Shown piece by piece: positions 33,929 to 42,685 of a stretch of DNA of 62,006 nt. Below the pieces are notes generated by a model. It saw nothing but the letters and a program-made list of their open reading frames with translations, had not been told where the DNA came from and searched no databases. The position numbers and the translations under genes were made by a program. The stretch is from NCBI GenBank assembly GCA_000955785.1, contig JYOD01000059.1:28856-90861 (forward strand). The letters run 5' to 3'. How positions within the stretch are numbered: the first letter of the stretch is position 1; every line of letters begins with the position of its first letter. The DNA comes from Burkholderiaceae bacterium 16 (GTDB lineage: Bacteria; Pseudomonadota; Gammaproteobacteria; Burkholderiales; Burkholderiaceae).

Positions 33929-34960
33929 CTATTTTGCCTCAAGAATCCACCCCACCACGGTGCGCAGGTCGGAATCGGAAACCTGCGCCTGGGGCGGCAT
34001 CGGCATGCTGCCCCAGGCGCCCTGCCCGCCCGCCCTGATCTTGTGAGCCAGCGTGTCCCGCACTTCCTGTCCCTTGTACTTGCGCGCGATGTCGGCAAAG
34101 CTCGGGCCAACCAGCTTGCGGTCCGTGGCGTGGCAGGCCATGCACTGGTACTGGCCGGCCAGCTTCGCGCCGGTCTTCTCGTCCGGCGCGGCCGCCGCGG
34201 GCGTGCTCGCGGCGGCCGCGCCGCGCGTGGGTCCCACCATGCGCTGCTGCGCGGCCAGGTCGCCGTGGGCATCGCGCGCGTAGGCCGGCATCGCCGACGC
34301 CACCTTCACTGTGCCCGCGCAATCCTTCATGCACGCCGTATTACGCGTATCCGGCTGGCCGCGCCCAGGCCACAGGCCGTGTTGCAGGGTCATGCCGTTG
34401 CGGTTCGGCATGGTCTGCTGCACCACGGCGATGTTGCGATCCGACAGCGTGAAATCCGCCGGCACGATATCGCCCAGGTTGAGCAGGTAGGCGGTGACCG
34501 CGTAGACCTCGTCGGCGGACAGGCTGCGCGGTGCGTTCCACGGCATCGCGCGGTGGATGTAGTCCCACAGCGTGCTGACGGTGCTGACTTTCATCAGCGT
34601 GGTGCGATACGGCTGGTTGCCGGTCAGCGAAGCCACCCGTCCGCGCTTAATGTCCGCGGCGGTGGTGCCGCCGACGATAGGCGAGAAGACCTCGTTGGAT
34701 TCACCGAAATCGCCATGGCAGGAGGCGCATTTGCCATCCCAGATTTTCTGTCCCTGCGACACCGTGCCGCTGCCCTTGGGCAGGCCCTGGAAATCCGGAC
34801 GCACATCGATGTCCCATGCCCCGACCTCGGCCGGCGTCGCGGTGCGGCCCAGCGCGGCGCGCGCGGCTTCGGCAGGCGTCGCGGCGATCGACGCCTGCCC
34901 GCCCAGCGCCACGGCGGCGGCAAACAGCGCGGCGCGGGCGGCCTTAATCAACGTGGACAT
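33929..34960 (-). CDS. soxD: Sulfur dehydrogenase cytochrome subunit SoxD
   Basis: A 343-residue exported diheme cytochrome that accepts electrons from the molybdenum subunit SoxC. A signal peptide ends near residue 27. The first haem motif is CASCH at 78-82 and the second CMACH at 273-277, separated by a linker rich in Ala/Pro (about 245-262). I start at ATG 34960, which overlaps the soxC stop by 17 bases, indicating coupling. SoxCD removes six electrons from the sulfane sulfur held by SoxY, allowing full oxidation without sulfur globules. Confidence 0.94.
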   Translation of the reverse strand: MSTLIKAARAALFAAAVALGGQASIAATPAEAARAALGRTATPAEVGAWDIDVRPDFQGLPKGSGTVSQGQKIWDGKCASCHGDFGESNEVFSPIVGGTTAADIKRGRVASLTGNQPYRTTLMKVSTVSTLWDYIHRAMPWNAPRSLSADEVYAVTAYLLNLGDIVPADFTLSDRNIAVVQQTMPNRNGMTLQHGLWPGRGQPDTRNTACMKDCAGTVKVASAMPAYARDAHGDLAAQQRMVGPTRGAAAASTPAAAAPDEKTGAKLAGQYQCMACHATDRKLVGPSFADIARKYKGQEVRDTLAHKIRAGGQGAWGSMPMPPQAQVSDSDLRTVVGWILEAK

Positions 34961-36305
34961 TGGAGACCTCGCCGCTGCCGGCCACCTGCCAGCTCTGGAT
35001 GGCGTTGTTGTGATAGATCGAGCGCGTGCCGCGCACCGCGCGCAGCTGCGCCATGCGGGGCTGCACATAGCCGGTCTCGTCGATGGCGCGGCTTTGCAGG
35101 ATGGCGGGGGCGCCGTCCCACACCCAGTCCAGGTTGAAGCGCGTCAGGCATTTGGACAGCACCGGCGTTTCCAGCCGCGCGGTGCGCCAGTTGCGGCCGC
35201 CGTCGACGGAAACATCCACTCGCTTCACCCGCCCGCGGCCGGACCACGCCAGGCCGCTGATGTTGTAGAAGCCGCGGCCCACCATCTGCTGCCCGCCCGA
35301 AGGCGTGGTGATGACGGATTTGCATTCCTGGATCGAGGTGTACTGGCGTAGCATGCCGTCGGGCATCATGTCGACGTAGTGCACGGTCTCGTCCTTGGTG
35401 TTCCACGGCTGGTCGCCCAGCTCCAGCCGGCGCAGCCACTTGACCCACGACACGCCCTGCACGCCGGGCACCACCAGCCGCAGCGGATAGCCGTTCTCGG
35501 GACGCAGCATCTCGCCGTTCATGCCCCATGCGACGATGATCTCATCGGCCAGCGCCATCGGGATGGTGCGCGTCATGCCCGAGCCGTCGCCGCCTTCGGC
35601 AAGCAGGTAGTGCCCGCGCTTGAAGTCGGCACCGGCATCGTCGAGCAGGACCTTGAGCGGCACGCCGGTGAATTCGCAGCAGGACAGCATGCCGTGGGTG
35701 TATTGCACCGTGGGCACCGCCACGTTGCCCCACTCCATGCCGGTGTTGGCGCCGCACTCGATGAAATGCATGCGCGACACCGCCGGCAGGCGCATCAGAT
35801 CGTCCATGGTGTAGACGCGCGGCGCTTTCACCAGGCCATTGATCATCAGGCGGTGGCGGGCCGGATCGATGTCCTGCCAGCCCTGGTGATGACGCTCGAA
35901 ATGCAGCCCGTTGGGCGTGATGATGCCGAAGAAGCCTTGCAGAGGCGCGAAGGAAACAGAAGCGGCGGACACGCGGGTCAGCCCCGGCGACTCGCGCCGC
36001 ACCAGGTTTTTCTCGTAGGCGGAGGGCTGGCCGTAGGGGTGTGCGGCAACCGGCTGGCCCAGCGTGGTGGCCCAGGGTTGCGGCGTGAGGATGGCGTCGT
36101 CGCCGGCGCTTTCCGCTGCGCGCGTCCTGCCGCCGGCACCGGCGGCCAGCGCGGCCGCGGCGCCCAGGAAGCTCTTGCGCAGGAAGTCGCGGCGCGGGCT
36201 GTCCGGCGTGCCCAGGCCATGTTGCGCGATGTCCTGCTGCAGCGATGCGCTGACGAAATGCTCCGGCGCTCGCACGATGCGCCCGGGGCGGATCTGTTCC
36301 GGCAC
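34944..36305 (-). CDS. soxC: Sulfur dehydrogenase molybdenum subunit SoxC
   Basis: A 453-residue molybdopterin enzyme of the sulfite oxidase family, exported by the Tat route (RRDFLRKSFLGAAAALAAGA near residue 38). The Mo-binding Cys lies in HFIECGANTGMEW (about 187-199), and the dimer domain has WSGRGRVKRVDVSVDGGRNW. With SoxD it oxidises SoxY-bound sulfane sulfur. GGAGG lies a few bases before the ATG at 36305. A 146-base gap separates it from the regulator gene, which could hold an internal promoter. Confidence 0.95.
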   Translation of the reverse strand: MPEQIRPGRIVRAPEHFVSASLQQDIAQHGLGTPDSPRRDFLRKSFLGAAAALAAGAGGRTRAAESAGDDAILTPQPWATTLGQPVAAHPYGQPSAYEKNLVRRESPGLTRVSAASVSFAPLQGFFGIITPNGLHFERHHQGWQDIDPARHRLMINGLVKAPRVYTMDDLMRLPAVSRMHFIECGANTGMEWGNVAVPTVQYTHGMLSCCEFTGVPLKVLLDDAGADFKRGHYLLAEGGDGSGMTRTIPMALADEIIVAWGMNGEMLRPENGYPLRLVVPGVQGVSWVKWLRRLELGDQPWNTKDETVHYVDMMPDGMLRQYTSIQECKSVITTPSGGQQMVGRGFYNISGLAWSGRGRVKRVDVSVDGGRNWRTARLETPVLSKCLTRFNLDWVWDGAPAILQSRAIDETGYVQPRMAQLRAVRGTRSIYHNNAIQSWQVAGSGEVSNVHVD

Positions 36306-36451
36306 TGCGGTCTCCTCCGGTCCGCTCGTCCGGCACGCAAGCGCCGTCGGCCAACCTGTTATCGGCCAGCGCCCGCGGATGCGGGCTGCCGCCGTACAAC
36401 CTGCGTGCGAACGTGAATGCGGTTGCCCTGCGCCCTGGTACGCGCCTGGCC

Positions 36452-36859
36452 TCAGCGGCTACGGCGGCGCGGCGCCGGTGCGGCCTGCGGCATGAAGCGG
36501 TCGACCATGCCCGCGGGCAAGGCGCTGTCTTCCAACCGGCTGGCCACCTGCACGCAAACCGTGCGGCACAGCTCAATCACGCTCTCGTCCTCGATGGCGT
36601 AGAACACGAGGTTCGCTTCCTTGCGGCGCGACAGCACGCCCGCGCGGTACATCGCGGTGAGATGCCGCGAGACATTGGTCTGCGAAGAGCCCACCGTTTC
36701 CACCACGGTGCCAACCGGCTTCTCGCCATCGCACAGGGCGTGCAGGATCTTCAGCCTGGTGGGTTCCGCCAGCAGACTGAAATACCCCGACACTTTCTCG
36801 AACACGCGATCCATCTCGTCCATGCCGTCCAATATATTCGTATATGCGTGATTGCGCAT
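36452..36859 (-). CDS. ArsR-family thiol sensor (SoxR/SqrR/BigR-like)
   Basis: A 135-residue ArsR winged-helix protein located inside the sulfur cluster. The DNA-binding part reads VSGYFSLLAEPTRLKILHAL, then VETVGSSQTNVSRHLTAMYR and AGVLSRRKEANLVFYAI. Cys43 (HALCDGE) and Cys98/Cys102 (ELCRTVC) stand at positions like those used by SqrR and BigR to sense persulfides. It probably represses the surrounding fcc/sox genes when reduced sulfur is absent. The ATG 36859 lies inside a palindrome (36841-36862), so it is probably autoregulated; ATG 36826 or nearby is an alternative start. AAGGGG lies 8 bases upstream. Confidence 0.87.
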   Translation of the reverse strand: MRNHAYTNILDGMDEMDRVFEKVSGYFSLLAEPTRLKILHALCDGEKPVGTVVETVGSSQTNVSRHLTAMYRAGVLSRRKEANLVFYAIEDESVIELCRTVCVQVASRLEDSALPAGMVDRFMPQAAPAPRRRSR

Positions 36860-36862
36860 ATA
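36841..36862. promoter_or_regulatory. Palindromic operator at the sulfur regulator gene
   Basis: TATATGCG (36841-36848) and CGCATATA (36855-36862) form a perfect 8-bp inverted repeat with a 6-base gap, next to a further AT-rich stretch (AATATATTCG). It covers the ATG at 36859 and matches the AT-rich palindromes bound by ArsR-family sensors. Autoregulation is inferred. Confidence 0.6.
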
Positions 36863-36971
36863 GTGTTTACCCCTTTGTGCAGCGCTTCCGGATGCGGGGC
36901 TGGCTGCGATCTCGGGGACATATGCAACGCGCGCCGTCACCGGTGCGCGCCGTGGTTGTCCTGCCGGGCGT

Positions 36972-38249
36972 TCAGCCGAGCATGTCGGTCCAGATGGCAT
37001 CCGCCCATGCCTGGGCATAGGTGCCTTCCAGCGCGTTCGGCGCAGCCGACAAGCCGCCCGCGCCCGGCACCGTGACCATGGTCTTCTGCGCCGCATCATA
37101 GCGATGCACGCTGGCGATGTGGATCGCTTCGCGCGCGGACGTGAAGCTGTAGCAAGTGTTGTTGTAAAGCGGCTCGGGATTCGGCGCCTGGCCGGCGAGC
37201 AGCGACACGATGGCCGCCGCCGCCACCTTGCCGTGCTGGTTGGCCATATGGCCCGACTTGGGCATCAGCGGCGCGATCTGGATGGCGTCGCCGAGCACGT
37301 GAATGTTGGGCACGGCGATCGATTCGAAGGTAAGGAAGTCGACCTCGCACCAGCGGCCGTTGGCGGTAGCCAGCCCGCTTGCCACGGCAATGGCGCCGGC
37401 GCGCTGCGGCGGCAGCACATTGAGCACATCGGCGCGCTCGTCGTCCTGCACCTCGAACTTGAGCGTGCGGGTGGCGGGGTCCACGTCGATGGTGTTGTAC
37501 TGCGGCCGGTACTCGATCATGCCTTTGTAGCGCGTGGCCCAGACCTGCTTGAACAGCGCACCCTTGGAGGTGACGTCGGGATTGGCGTCGAGGATCAGCA
37601 CCTTGCTGCGCGGCTTGGCCCGGCTGAAATAGTCCGCAACCAGGCAGGCGCGCTCGTAGGGCCCGGGCGGGCAGCGGTAGGGCGCGAGCGGAATGGTGAT
37701 GGCGAAGGTGCCGCCATCGGGCATCGCTTCCAGCTGGCGGCGCAAATCCACCGTTTGCGGGCCGGCCTTCCAGGCGTGGAGGATCTGGTCGCCGCCTGGC
37801 TGGGCAAGGCCCGGAATCTCGCCAGAGAGCACATCCACGCCGGGCGACAGCACCAGCCGGTCGTAGGGCAGCGTGCCGCCGCCGGCCAGGCGCACCACCC
37901 TGCGCGCCGGGTCGATCGCGCTGACATGGTCGCGCACCACGTTCACGCCGTGGCGCTTCGCCAGCGCTTCGTAGGACAGGGTGATGTCACCGATGCGCTT
38001 GCTGCCGGCGAGCACGAGGTTGGACAGCGGGCAGGAGACCAGGCTGGCGTTGGGCTCGACCAGCGTGACCTCAATACCTTGGCCGCTCCATTCGCGCAAG
38101 TAACGCGCTGCGGTGGCACCGCCATAGCCGCCGCCCACCACCACCACCTTTGCCTTGCCGGTAGCGCTGGCCGCGTGCGCGCGGAATGCGCCAAAGGTGC
38201 CGAGCACGGCGGTGCCGGCGAGCGCGCCGAGGAATTCACGTCTTTGCAT
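36972..38249 (-). CDS. fccB: Sulfide dehydrogenase flavoprotein subunit (FccB/SoxF)
   Basis: A 425-residue Tat-exported FAD protein (MQRREFLGALAGTAVLGTF). KVVVVGGGYGGATAARYLRE at about 33-53 is the FAD fold; LVSCPLSNLVLAGS, RCPPGPYERACLV and YNNTCYSFTS hold the conserved and redox cysteines of the flavocytochrome c family. It oxidises sulfide to sulfur or polysulfide and gives electrons to the cytochrome subunit encoded upstream (38286-38621). AAGGAG precedes the ATG. Confidence 0.94.
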   Translation of the reverse strand: MQRREFLGALAGTAVLGTFGAFRAHAASATGKAKVVVVGGGYGGATAARYLREWSGQGIEVTLVEPNASLVSCPLSNLVLAGSKRIGDITLSYEALAKRHGVNVVRDHVSAIDPARRVVRLAGGGTLPYDRLVLSPGVDVLSGEIPGLAQPGGDQILHAWKAGPQTVDLRRQLEAMPDGGTFAITIPLAPYRCPPGPYERACLVADYFSRAKPRSKVLILDANPDVTSKGALFKQVWATRYKGMIEYRPQYNTIDVDPATRTLKFEVQDDERADVLNVLPPQRAGAIAVASGLATANGRWCEVDFLTFESIAVPNIHVLGDAIQIAPLMPKSGHMANQHGKVAAAAIVSLLAGQAPNPEPLYNNTCYSFTSAREAIHIASVHRYDAAQKTMVTVPGAGGLSAAPNALEGTYAQAWADAIWTDMLG

Positions 38250-38285
38250 CTGAGAGTCTCCTTGCCGGGTTGCAAGCCGGCGCGC

Positions 38286-38621
38286 TTAGCGCACGGCGGC
38301 GAACCAGCCCGCGATGGCTTCGATCTGCTGGTCGCTGTAGCCCTTGGCGATCTGCTGCATCACCGTGGCTTCGCGCTTGCCTTGCCTGAAGTCCTGCATC
38401 TGCCGGACCAGCTCGGACTTGTCGCGGCCGGCGAGGCCAGGCACCGGGCTCCCCGCGGGCACGCGGCCCGCGGGGCCGTGGCAGCCGGCACACGCCGCGG
38501 CCCAGTTGCGCGCTTGCAGCGCGGTGGCGTCGGGCGCCTGCGCCTGCGCTTGCGCCCCGCCGGGCAACGCCAGCAACGCCAGCGCCGCCAAGGCGGCAAG
38601 TAAGGGGGTCTGGATCATCAT
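38286..38621 (-). CDS. fccA: Monohaem cytochrome c subunit of sulfide dehydrogenase (FccA/SoxE)
   Basis: A 111-residue exported cytochrome: signal peptide to about residue 26 (LLAALAALALLALPGGAQAQ), haem motif CAGCH at 44-48 and distal Met in QDFRQGKREATVMQQIAKGY. It lies 36 bases before fccB, so it is the electron acceptor of that flavoprotein. GGAG lies 7 bases before ATG 38621. It is the first gene of the leftward sulfur block. Classic FccA is diheme; this is the short monohaem form. Confidence 0.88.
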   Translation of the reverse strand: MMIQTPLLAALAALALLALPGGAQAQAQAPDATALQARNWAAACAGCHGPAGRVPAGSPVPGLAGRDKSELVRQMQDFRQGKREATVMQQIAKGYSDQQIEAIAGWFAAVR

Positions 38622-38879
38622 GTTCGCTCCGAGATCGCGCCGCGAGGGCGTGCCAACCCTAACACACCGGGCGCGTGCATGTGATGCGAAAACCTCAGAT
38701 CGAAGTGCGCCCGGTGATGCCCGGAGAGGGCGGCGAGCGGCGGGGAAGTGGCGCGTGAACCGGCCGCCGGAAACAGCGGCCGCAGCGCGAGGCGCTGTAA
38801 CGGGTACGCCGCGCGGCAATGCACGCGGCGCACGGTCAGGCTGGCGCGGGAGCCAGGGCTGGCCTGACGCGCCGGCCGT

Positions 38880-39704
38880 TCAGGGCAGGTTGCGGCCGGG
38901 CGGCAACGCCACCGGCGCGGCCACCGGCGACGTGACCGGGGTGGCCGTGGCGCCAGGGGTGGCCTCTGGCGCGGGCGGCGCGGATTGCACCGGGGCGGGC
39001 GTGCCGGACGTGGTATCCGGCGGCGCGGTCCGCCCGGTGGCGGCAGCGTCGAGCCTGCCGCTCTCGGCTTCGGTCACATAGTCGAAGGCCTTTACCACCT
39101 TGGTGACGCCGCTGGCATTGCGGGCCACATCGGTGGCGCGTTCGCCTTCGGGCGGCGTGACGATGCCAAGCATGTAGACCACACCCTTCTCTGTGACGAT
39201 CTTGATCGAGTTCGAGGGCACGCCTTCAGCGGTGATCAGCATGGTCTTGACCTTGCTGGTGATGTAGGTGTCCTCGCTCTGCGTGGCGAACGACGGCGAC
39301 GGTACGATCTCGAGCTCGTCGATCACCTCGCGCGCATTGGGCAGGCCTCGCACGTATTTATCGATCTGCTGCTTGACCGAGGTGTCCTTGGCCTCGCCAG
39401 TCAGCAGTACCTTGCGGTTAAAGACCGACACGCTCACGCGGGCCTGGCCGTTGTAGCGCGAATTCAGCGTGCTCTCGGTCTCGAGCTGCAGGCCGCGGTC
39501 GATGGTCTGGGTGGCGGTGGGCCGGCGGTCGGTGGCCACGGTCACGCCACTGGCCACGCCGGCGGCGATGACCGGGAAGCAACCGGTGAGCTGCGTGGCC
39601 GCAACGGTCAGTGCCGCCACCATCGTCGCGGTGCGGGCCAGGCGTGGCAGGGTCCCGGCCGGCCGGGAGGTGCGGGATTCACGCGAGTTGGGCAGAGTCG
39701 TCAT
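38880..39704 (-). CDS. dolP: BON-domain lipoprotein (DolP/YraP-like)
   Basis: A 274-residue outer-membrane lipoprotein. The lipobox LTGC ends at Cys42. Two BON domains follow, at about 68-136 (TLNSRYNGQARVSVSVFNRK, GEAKDTSVKQQIDKYVRG) and about 145-215 (ITSKVKTMLITAEGVPSNSI, GVVYMLGIVTPPEGERATDV). A Pro/Ala/Thr-rich tail of about 50 residues is extra compared with E. coli DolP. DolP supports outer-membrane integrity. It follows the diaA/gmhA gene on the same strand, as in E. coli. AAGGA precedes the ATG. Confidence 0.92.
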   Translation of the reverse strand: MTTLPNSRESRTSRPAGTLPRLARTATMVAALTVAATQLTGCFPVIAAGVASGVTVATDRRPTATQTIDRGLQLETESTLNSRYNGQARVSVSVFNRKVLLTGEAKDTSVKQQIDKYVRGLPNAREVIDELEIVPSPSFATQSEDTYITSKVKTMLITAEGVPSNSIKIVTEKGVVYMLGIVTPPEGERATDVARNASGVTKVVKAFDYVTEAESGRLDAAATGRTAPPDTTSGTPAPVQSAPPAPEATPGATATPVTSPVAAPVALPPGRNLP

Positions 39705-39800
39705 GCGGTCCTTGCTTGTAGCGGTGAGGCAAAAATGGGCTATGGTTGCTTCGGGAGCGAAATTCAGGGGCGAGTAAGCGAGGCGCTATCGGCGGCGGGC

Positions 39801-40388
39801 TCAGCCCTCGCCCAGCAGTGCCTCGTCGATGCCGTCGCACAGGCAATGCAGGGTCAGCAGGTGCACTTCCTGGATACGCGGGGCGCGCTCGCTGGGCACG
39901 CACAAGTTGACGTCGAATTCGTCCAGCAGGCCGGCGAGCTCGCCGCCCCCCATGCCGGTCAGGGCCACCACGCTCATGTCGCGCTGCTTGGCAGCGTGCA
40001 CCGCGGCGAGCACGTTGGCGGCGTTGCCGGAGGTGGAAATCGCGAGCAGCACGTCGCCGGGCTGGCCGAGGGCTTCCACCTGCTTGGAGAACACCAGGCT
40101 GAAATCGTAGTCGTTGCCGATGGCGGTGAGGATCGAGCTGTCGGTCGTCAGGGCGATCGCGGCCAGCCCGGGGCGCTCGCGCTCGAAGCGGCCGATCAGG
40201 TCGGCGGCGAAATGCTGGGCATCGGAGGCCGAGCCGCCGTTGCCGCAGACCAGGATCTTGTTGCCGCTGGTGAGCGCGCCCACCAGGCGTTCGATCGCCG
40301 CGGCGATGTGGGGCGCCATCAGCGGCGCGGCCTGGCGCTTGGTCTCTGCGCTGTCGAAGAAATGCTGCTGGATGCTATCGATATGCAT
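39801..40388 (-). CDS. diaA: SIS-domain phosphoheptose isomerase / DnaA-binding protein (GmhA/DiaA)
   Basis: A 195-residue single SIS-domain protein. ILVCGNGGSASDAQHFAADL (about 45-65) and LLAISTSGNAANVLAAVHAA (about 110-130) are the sugar-phosphate binding loops. The sequence fits both the GmhA isomerase of LPS heptose synthesis and its paralogue DiaA, which promotes DnaA assembly at oriC. The rsmI-yraN-diaA-dolP order favours DiaA; the protein alone does not settle it. Confidence 0.88.
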   Translation of the reverse strand: MHIDSIQQHFFDSAETKRQAAPLMAPHIAAAIERLVGALTSGNKILVCGNGGSASDAQHFAADLIGRFERERPGLAAIALTTDSSILTAIGNDYDFSLVFSKQVEALGQPGDVLLAISTSGNAANVLAAVHAAKQRDMSVVALTGMGGGELAGLLDEFDVNLCVPSERAPRIQEVHLLTLHCLCDGIDEALLGEG

Positions 40389-40486
40389 GGCTCGATCGGC
40401 CTTCTTGTTTTCAAACGCTTTTCAAATGCGGCACGCGCCGCAAGATATCGCGCATTATGACGCAGGCGCCCGGGCTCCCCGGCGCT

Positions 40487-40855
40487 TCATTGCGCCGCGC
40501 CGGCATCGAAGGCATCGCGAATCCATTCGAGCCGCCCCGGCTCCAGCGCCACCACATCGAGCCGGCAGCGCGGCGCGGCGCCTGGTTCCGCCTGCGCGGC
40601 GAGGTAATGCTCCGCGGCCAGCAGGATGCGCCGCTGCTTGGCCGGCGTGACGCTGGCAGCCGCGCCGCCGAAGGCGCGGCTGGCGCGCTGGCGCACTTCC
40701 ACAAAAACCAGCGTACCGTCGGCCTCGCGCATGATCAGGTCGATCTCACCGCCTTTGCAGCGATAATTGCGAACCACGAGCGCCAGGCCCAGCCTTTCCA
40801 GGTAAGCCAGCGCGCGTCCCTCGGCCCGGGCGCCCCGCGCCTGCGCCGGGGACAT
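40487..40855 (-). CDS. yraN: YraN/UPF0102 nuclease-fold protein
   Basis: A 122-residue restriction-endonuclease-fold protein. GARAEGRALAYLERLGLALV, RNYRCKGGEIDLIMREADGT and LVFVEVRQRA give the E..D..ExK-type core. The biochemical role is unproven. I start at ATG 40855 (MSPAQARGARAEG), the family's usual start; TTG 40879 would add eight residues and has a weak GAGA. It is divergent from rsmI, 39 bases away. Confidence 0.9.
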   Translation of the reverse strand: MSPAQARGARAEGRALAYLERLGLALVVRNYRCKGGEIDLIMREADGTLVFVEVRQRASRAFGGAAASVTPAKQRRILLAAEHYLAAQAEPGAAPRCRLDVVALEPGRLEWIRDAFDAGAAQ

Positions 40856-40894
40856 CGTGGATTTGAATGATGGATTCAACGGAAGTTCTCAAGC

Positions 40895-41830
40895 ATGACT
40901 GACTGGATCTCCCTGGCGGCCGGCCAGTCCTACCCGTCCGGCACCCTGTACGTGGTGGCTACCCCGATTGGCAACCTGGCCGATCTCTCCCTGCGGGCAC
41001 TGCACGTGCTCGGCCTGGCCGACGCCATCGCCTGCGAGGACACCCGCAATACCGGCCAGCTGCTCACGCGCGTGGGCCTGCACCGCCCGCTGCTGGCGGT
41101 GCACGAACACAACGAACGCGAAGCGGCGGAGCGCCTCAACGCGCGGCTGGCCGCGGGCGAGCGCATTGCCTACGTGTCCGACGCCGGCACGCCCGGGATC
41201 TCCGATCCCGGCGCGCGGCTGGTGGAAGCGGCGCGCGCGGCCGGCCACGCGGTGGTGCCGCTGCCCGGCCCGAGCGCGGCCGTGGCGGCCTTGTCGGTGG
41301 CGGGCGAGATGCTCGACAGCGGCGACGGACGCTTCACCTTTGCCGGGTTCCTGCCCTCCAAGGCGCGCGCGCGCAGCGAAGCCATCGCTGGACTGGCTGC
41401 GCTCGACCACGCCTGGGTGGTCTATGAGGCGCCGCACCGCATTGCCGACACGCTGGCGGCGCTGGCCGCCGCGTTGCCGCCGGACAGGCGGCTGCTGATT
41501 GGCCGCGAACTGACCAAGCTGTTCGAGGAAATCAAGGTGCTGCCGGTGAGCGAGGCGCCCGCCTGGCTGGCCGCGGATGCATCGCGCGCCAAGGGCGAGT
41601 TCGTGCTGGTGGTGGAAGGCGCGGCGGCCACGGCAGCGGATGCCGGCCAGCCCGACGCCCGCGCGCAGCAGGTGCTGGGGCTGCTGCTGGCCGAGTTGCC
41701 GGCCAAGCGGGCCGCCAAGCTCGCCGCCGCCATTACCGGCGCGCCCACCGATGCGCTGTACCGGCTGGCGCTGGCCCGGCGCGCGGGGCACGGCGAGGAC
41801 GACGGGGATGGCGAGGCGGCTACCGAGTGA
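40895..41830 (+). CDS. rsmI: 16S rRNA (cytidine1402-2'-O)-methyltransferase RsmI
   Basis: A 311-residue tetrapyrrole-methylase-fold enzyme that 2'-O-methylates C1402 of 16S rRNA using AdoMet. TLYVVATPIGNLADLSLRAL at about 17-36, ACEDTRNTGQLLTRVG, YVSDAGTPGISDPGARLVEA and PLPGPSAAVAALSVAG are the diagnostic motifs. A C-terminal helical part precedes a short acidic tail. The gene is conserved next to yraN. GGAAG lies upstream of the ATG. Confidence 0.96.
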   Translation: MTDWISLAAGQSYPSGTLYVVATPIGNLADLSLRALHVLGLADAIACEDTRNTGQLLTRVGLHRPLLAVHEHNEREAAERLNARLAAGERIAYVSDAGTPGISDPGARLVEAARAAGHAVVPLPGPSAAVAALSVAGEMLDSGDGRFTFAGFLPSKARARSEAIAGLAALDHAWVVYEAPHRIADTLAALAAALPPDRRLLIGRELTKLFEEIKVLPVSEAPAWLAADASRAKGEFVLVVEGAAATAADAGQPDARAQQVLGLLLAELPAKRAAKLAAAITGAPTDALYRLALARRAGHGEDDGDGEAATE

Positions 41831-41914
41831 ATCGTCCGGGTGCCTGAAGACCGCATCGGCGCATAAGCCGACGGCGTCGCGGACCTGGCATGCCTGCATG
41901 GTCCGCATCCCGGC

Positions 41915-42685
41915 TCAGCGGCTCTTGCGCCGGGCCGCCGGCTTGCGCGTCTTGCGGGCCGCGCGCACGGGACTGGCCGGGTCGTCGGCCAGTTCGGAAT
42001 CGGTCGTGGCATCGTCGCCGCTCTCGCCCGCATCGTCGCCGCTCGGCGCGATCTGCGGCCCCAGCGCCGCTACCTCGGAGCGCGACAGGCGCCGGATCTC
42101 CACCTGGGTGGAGCCGTGATCGATAAAGCCGAGGCGCTTGGCCGCGCCAAAAGAGACATCGAGCACGCGGTTGCTGTGATACGGCCCGCGATCGTTGATG
42201 CGGACCACTGCCACCTTGCCATTGCGCAGGTTGCGCACCAGCACCCAGCTATCGAGCGGCAGCGAGGGATGCGCGGCAGTCATCGCCCGCATATCGAAGC
42301 GCTCGCCATTGGCCGTCTTGCGGCCATGGAAACCCTTGCCATACCAGGACGCCATGCCGCGCTGCTCATAGGAGCCCAGGTCGGGCCGCAGGCCCTCGAA
42401 CGATCCCACGCCATCCCCCTGCGCGTCGCCGCCCCAGCGATACAGGCCCCAGCCATTGCTGCTGTCCTTCTGGGCTTTGTCCGAGGCGCCGTTTTTCTCG
42501 CCCTTGGCAACTTTGGCAGGCTTGGCCGGCTTGGCAGTCCCCGGCGTGGCGGCGGTGGGCACGCCCTCCTGCGTTTGATCGCCCGGTGGGATCGCACAAG
42601 CGGCAAGCGCCAGCGCGCACGTGGCATGCACGCACAGGCGGACGATCCGCGCGGGGCGGGAAAGGGGGAGTTGTAACCAACGCAT
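41915..42685 (-). CDS. rlpA: RlpA-like septal lytic transglycosylase lipoprotein
   Basis: A 256-residue lipoprotein (lipobox ALAAC, Cys30). The double-psi beta-barrel domain lies at about 112-200: ASWYGKGFHGRKTANGERFD, AMTAAHPSLPLDSWVLVRNL, RINDRGPYHSNRVLDVS. The Asp/Gly and His positions of active RlpA are present. There is no C-terminal SPOR domain; the tail is basic. RlpA cleaves denuded glycan at the septum. The DPBB domain supports the name; SPOR-less forms are common in betaproteobacteria. Confidence 0.9.
   Translation of the reverse strand: MRWLQLPLSRPARIVRLCVHATCALALAACAIPPGDQTQEGVPTAATPGTAKPAKPAKVAKGEKNGASDKAQKDSSNGWGLYRWGGDAQGDGVGSFEGLRPDLGSYEQRGMASWYGKGFHGRKTANGERFDMRAMTAAHPSLPLDSWVLVRNLRNGKVAVVRINDRGPYHSNRVLDVSFGAAKRLGFIDHGSTQVEIRRLSRSEVAALGPQIAPSGDDAGESGDDATTDSELADDPASPVRAARKTRKPAARRKSR

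Noticed and set aside
36452..36859. The ArsR-type gene as an arsenic regulator
   Set aside because: It lies between fccB and soxC and its cysteines match persulfide sensors better than the arsenic-binding pattern.
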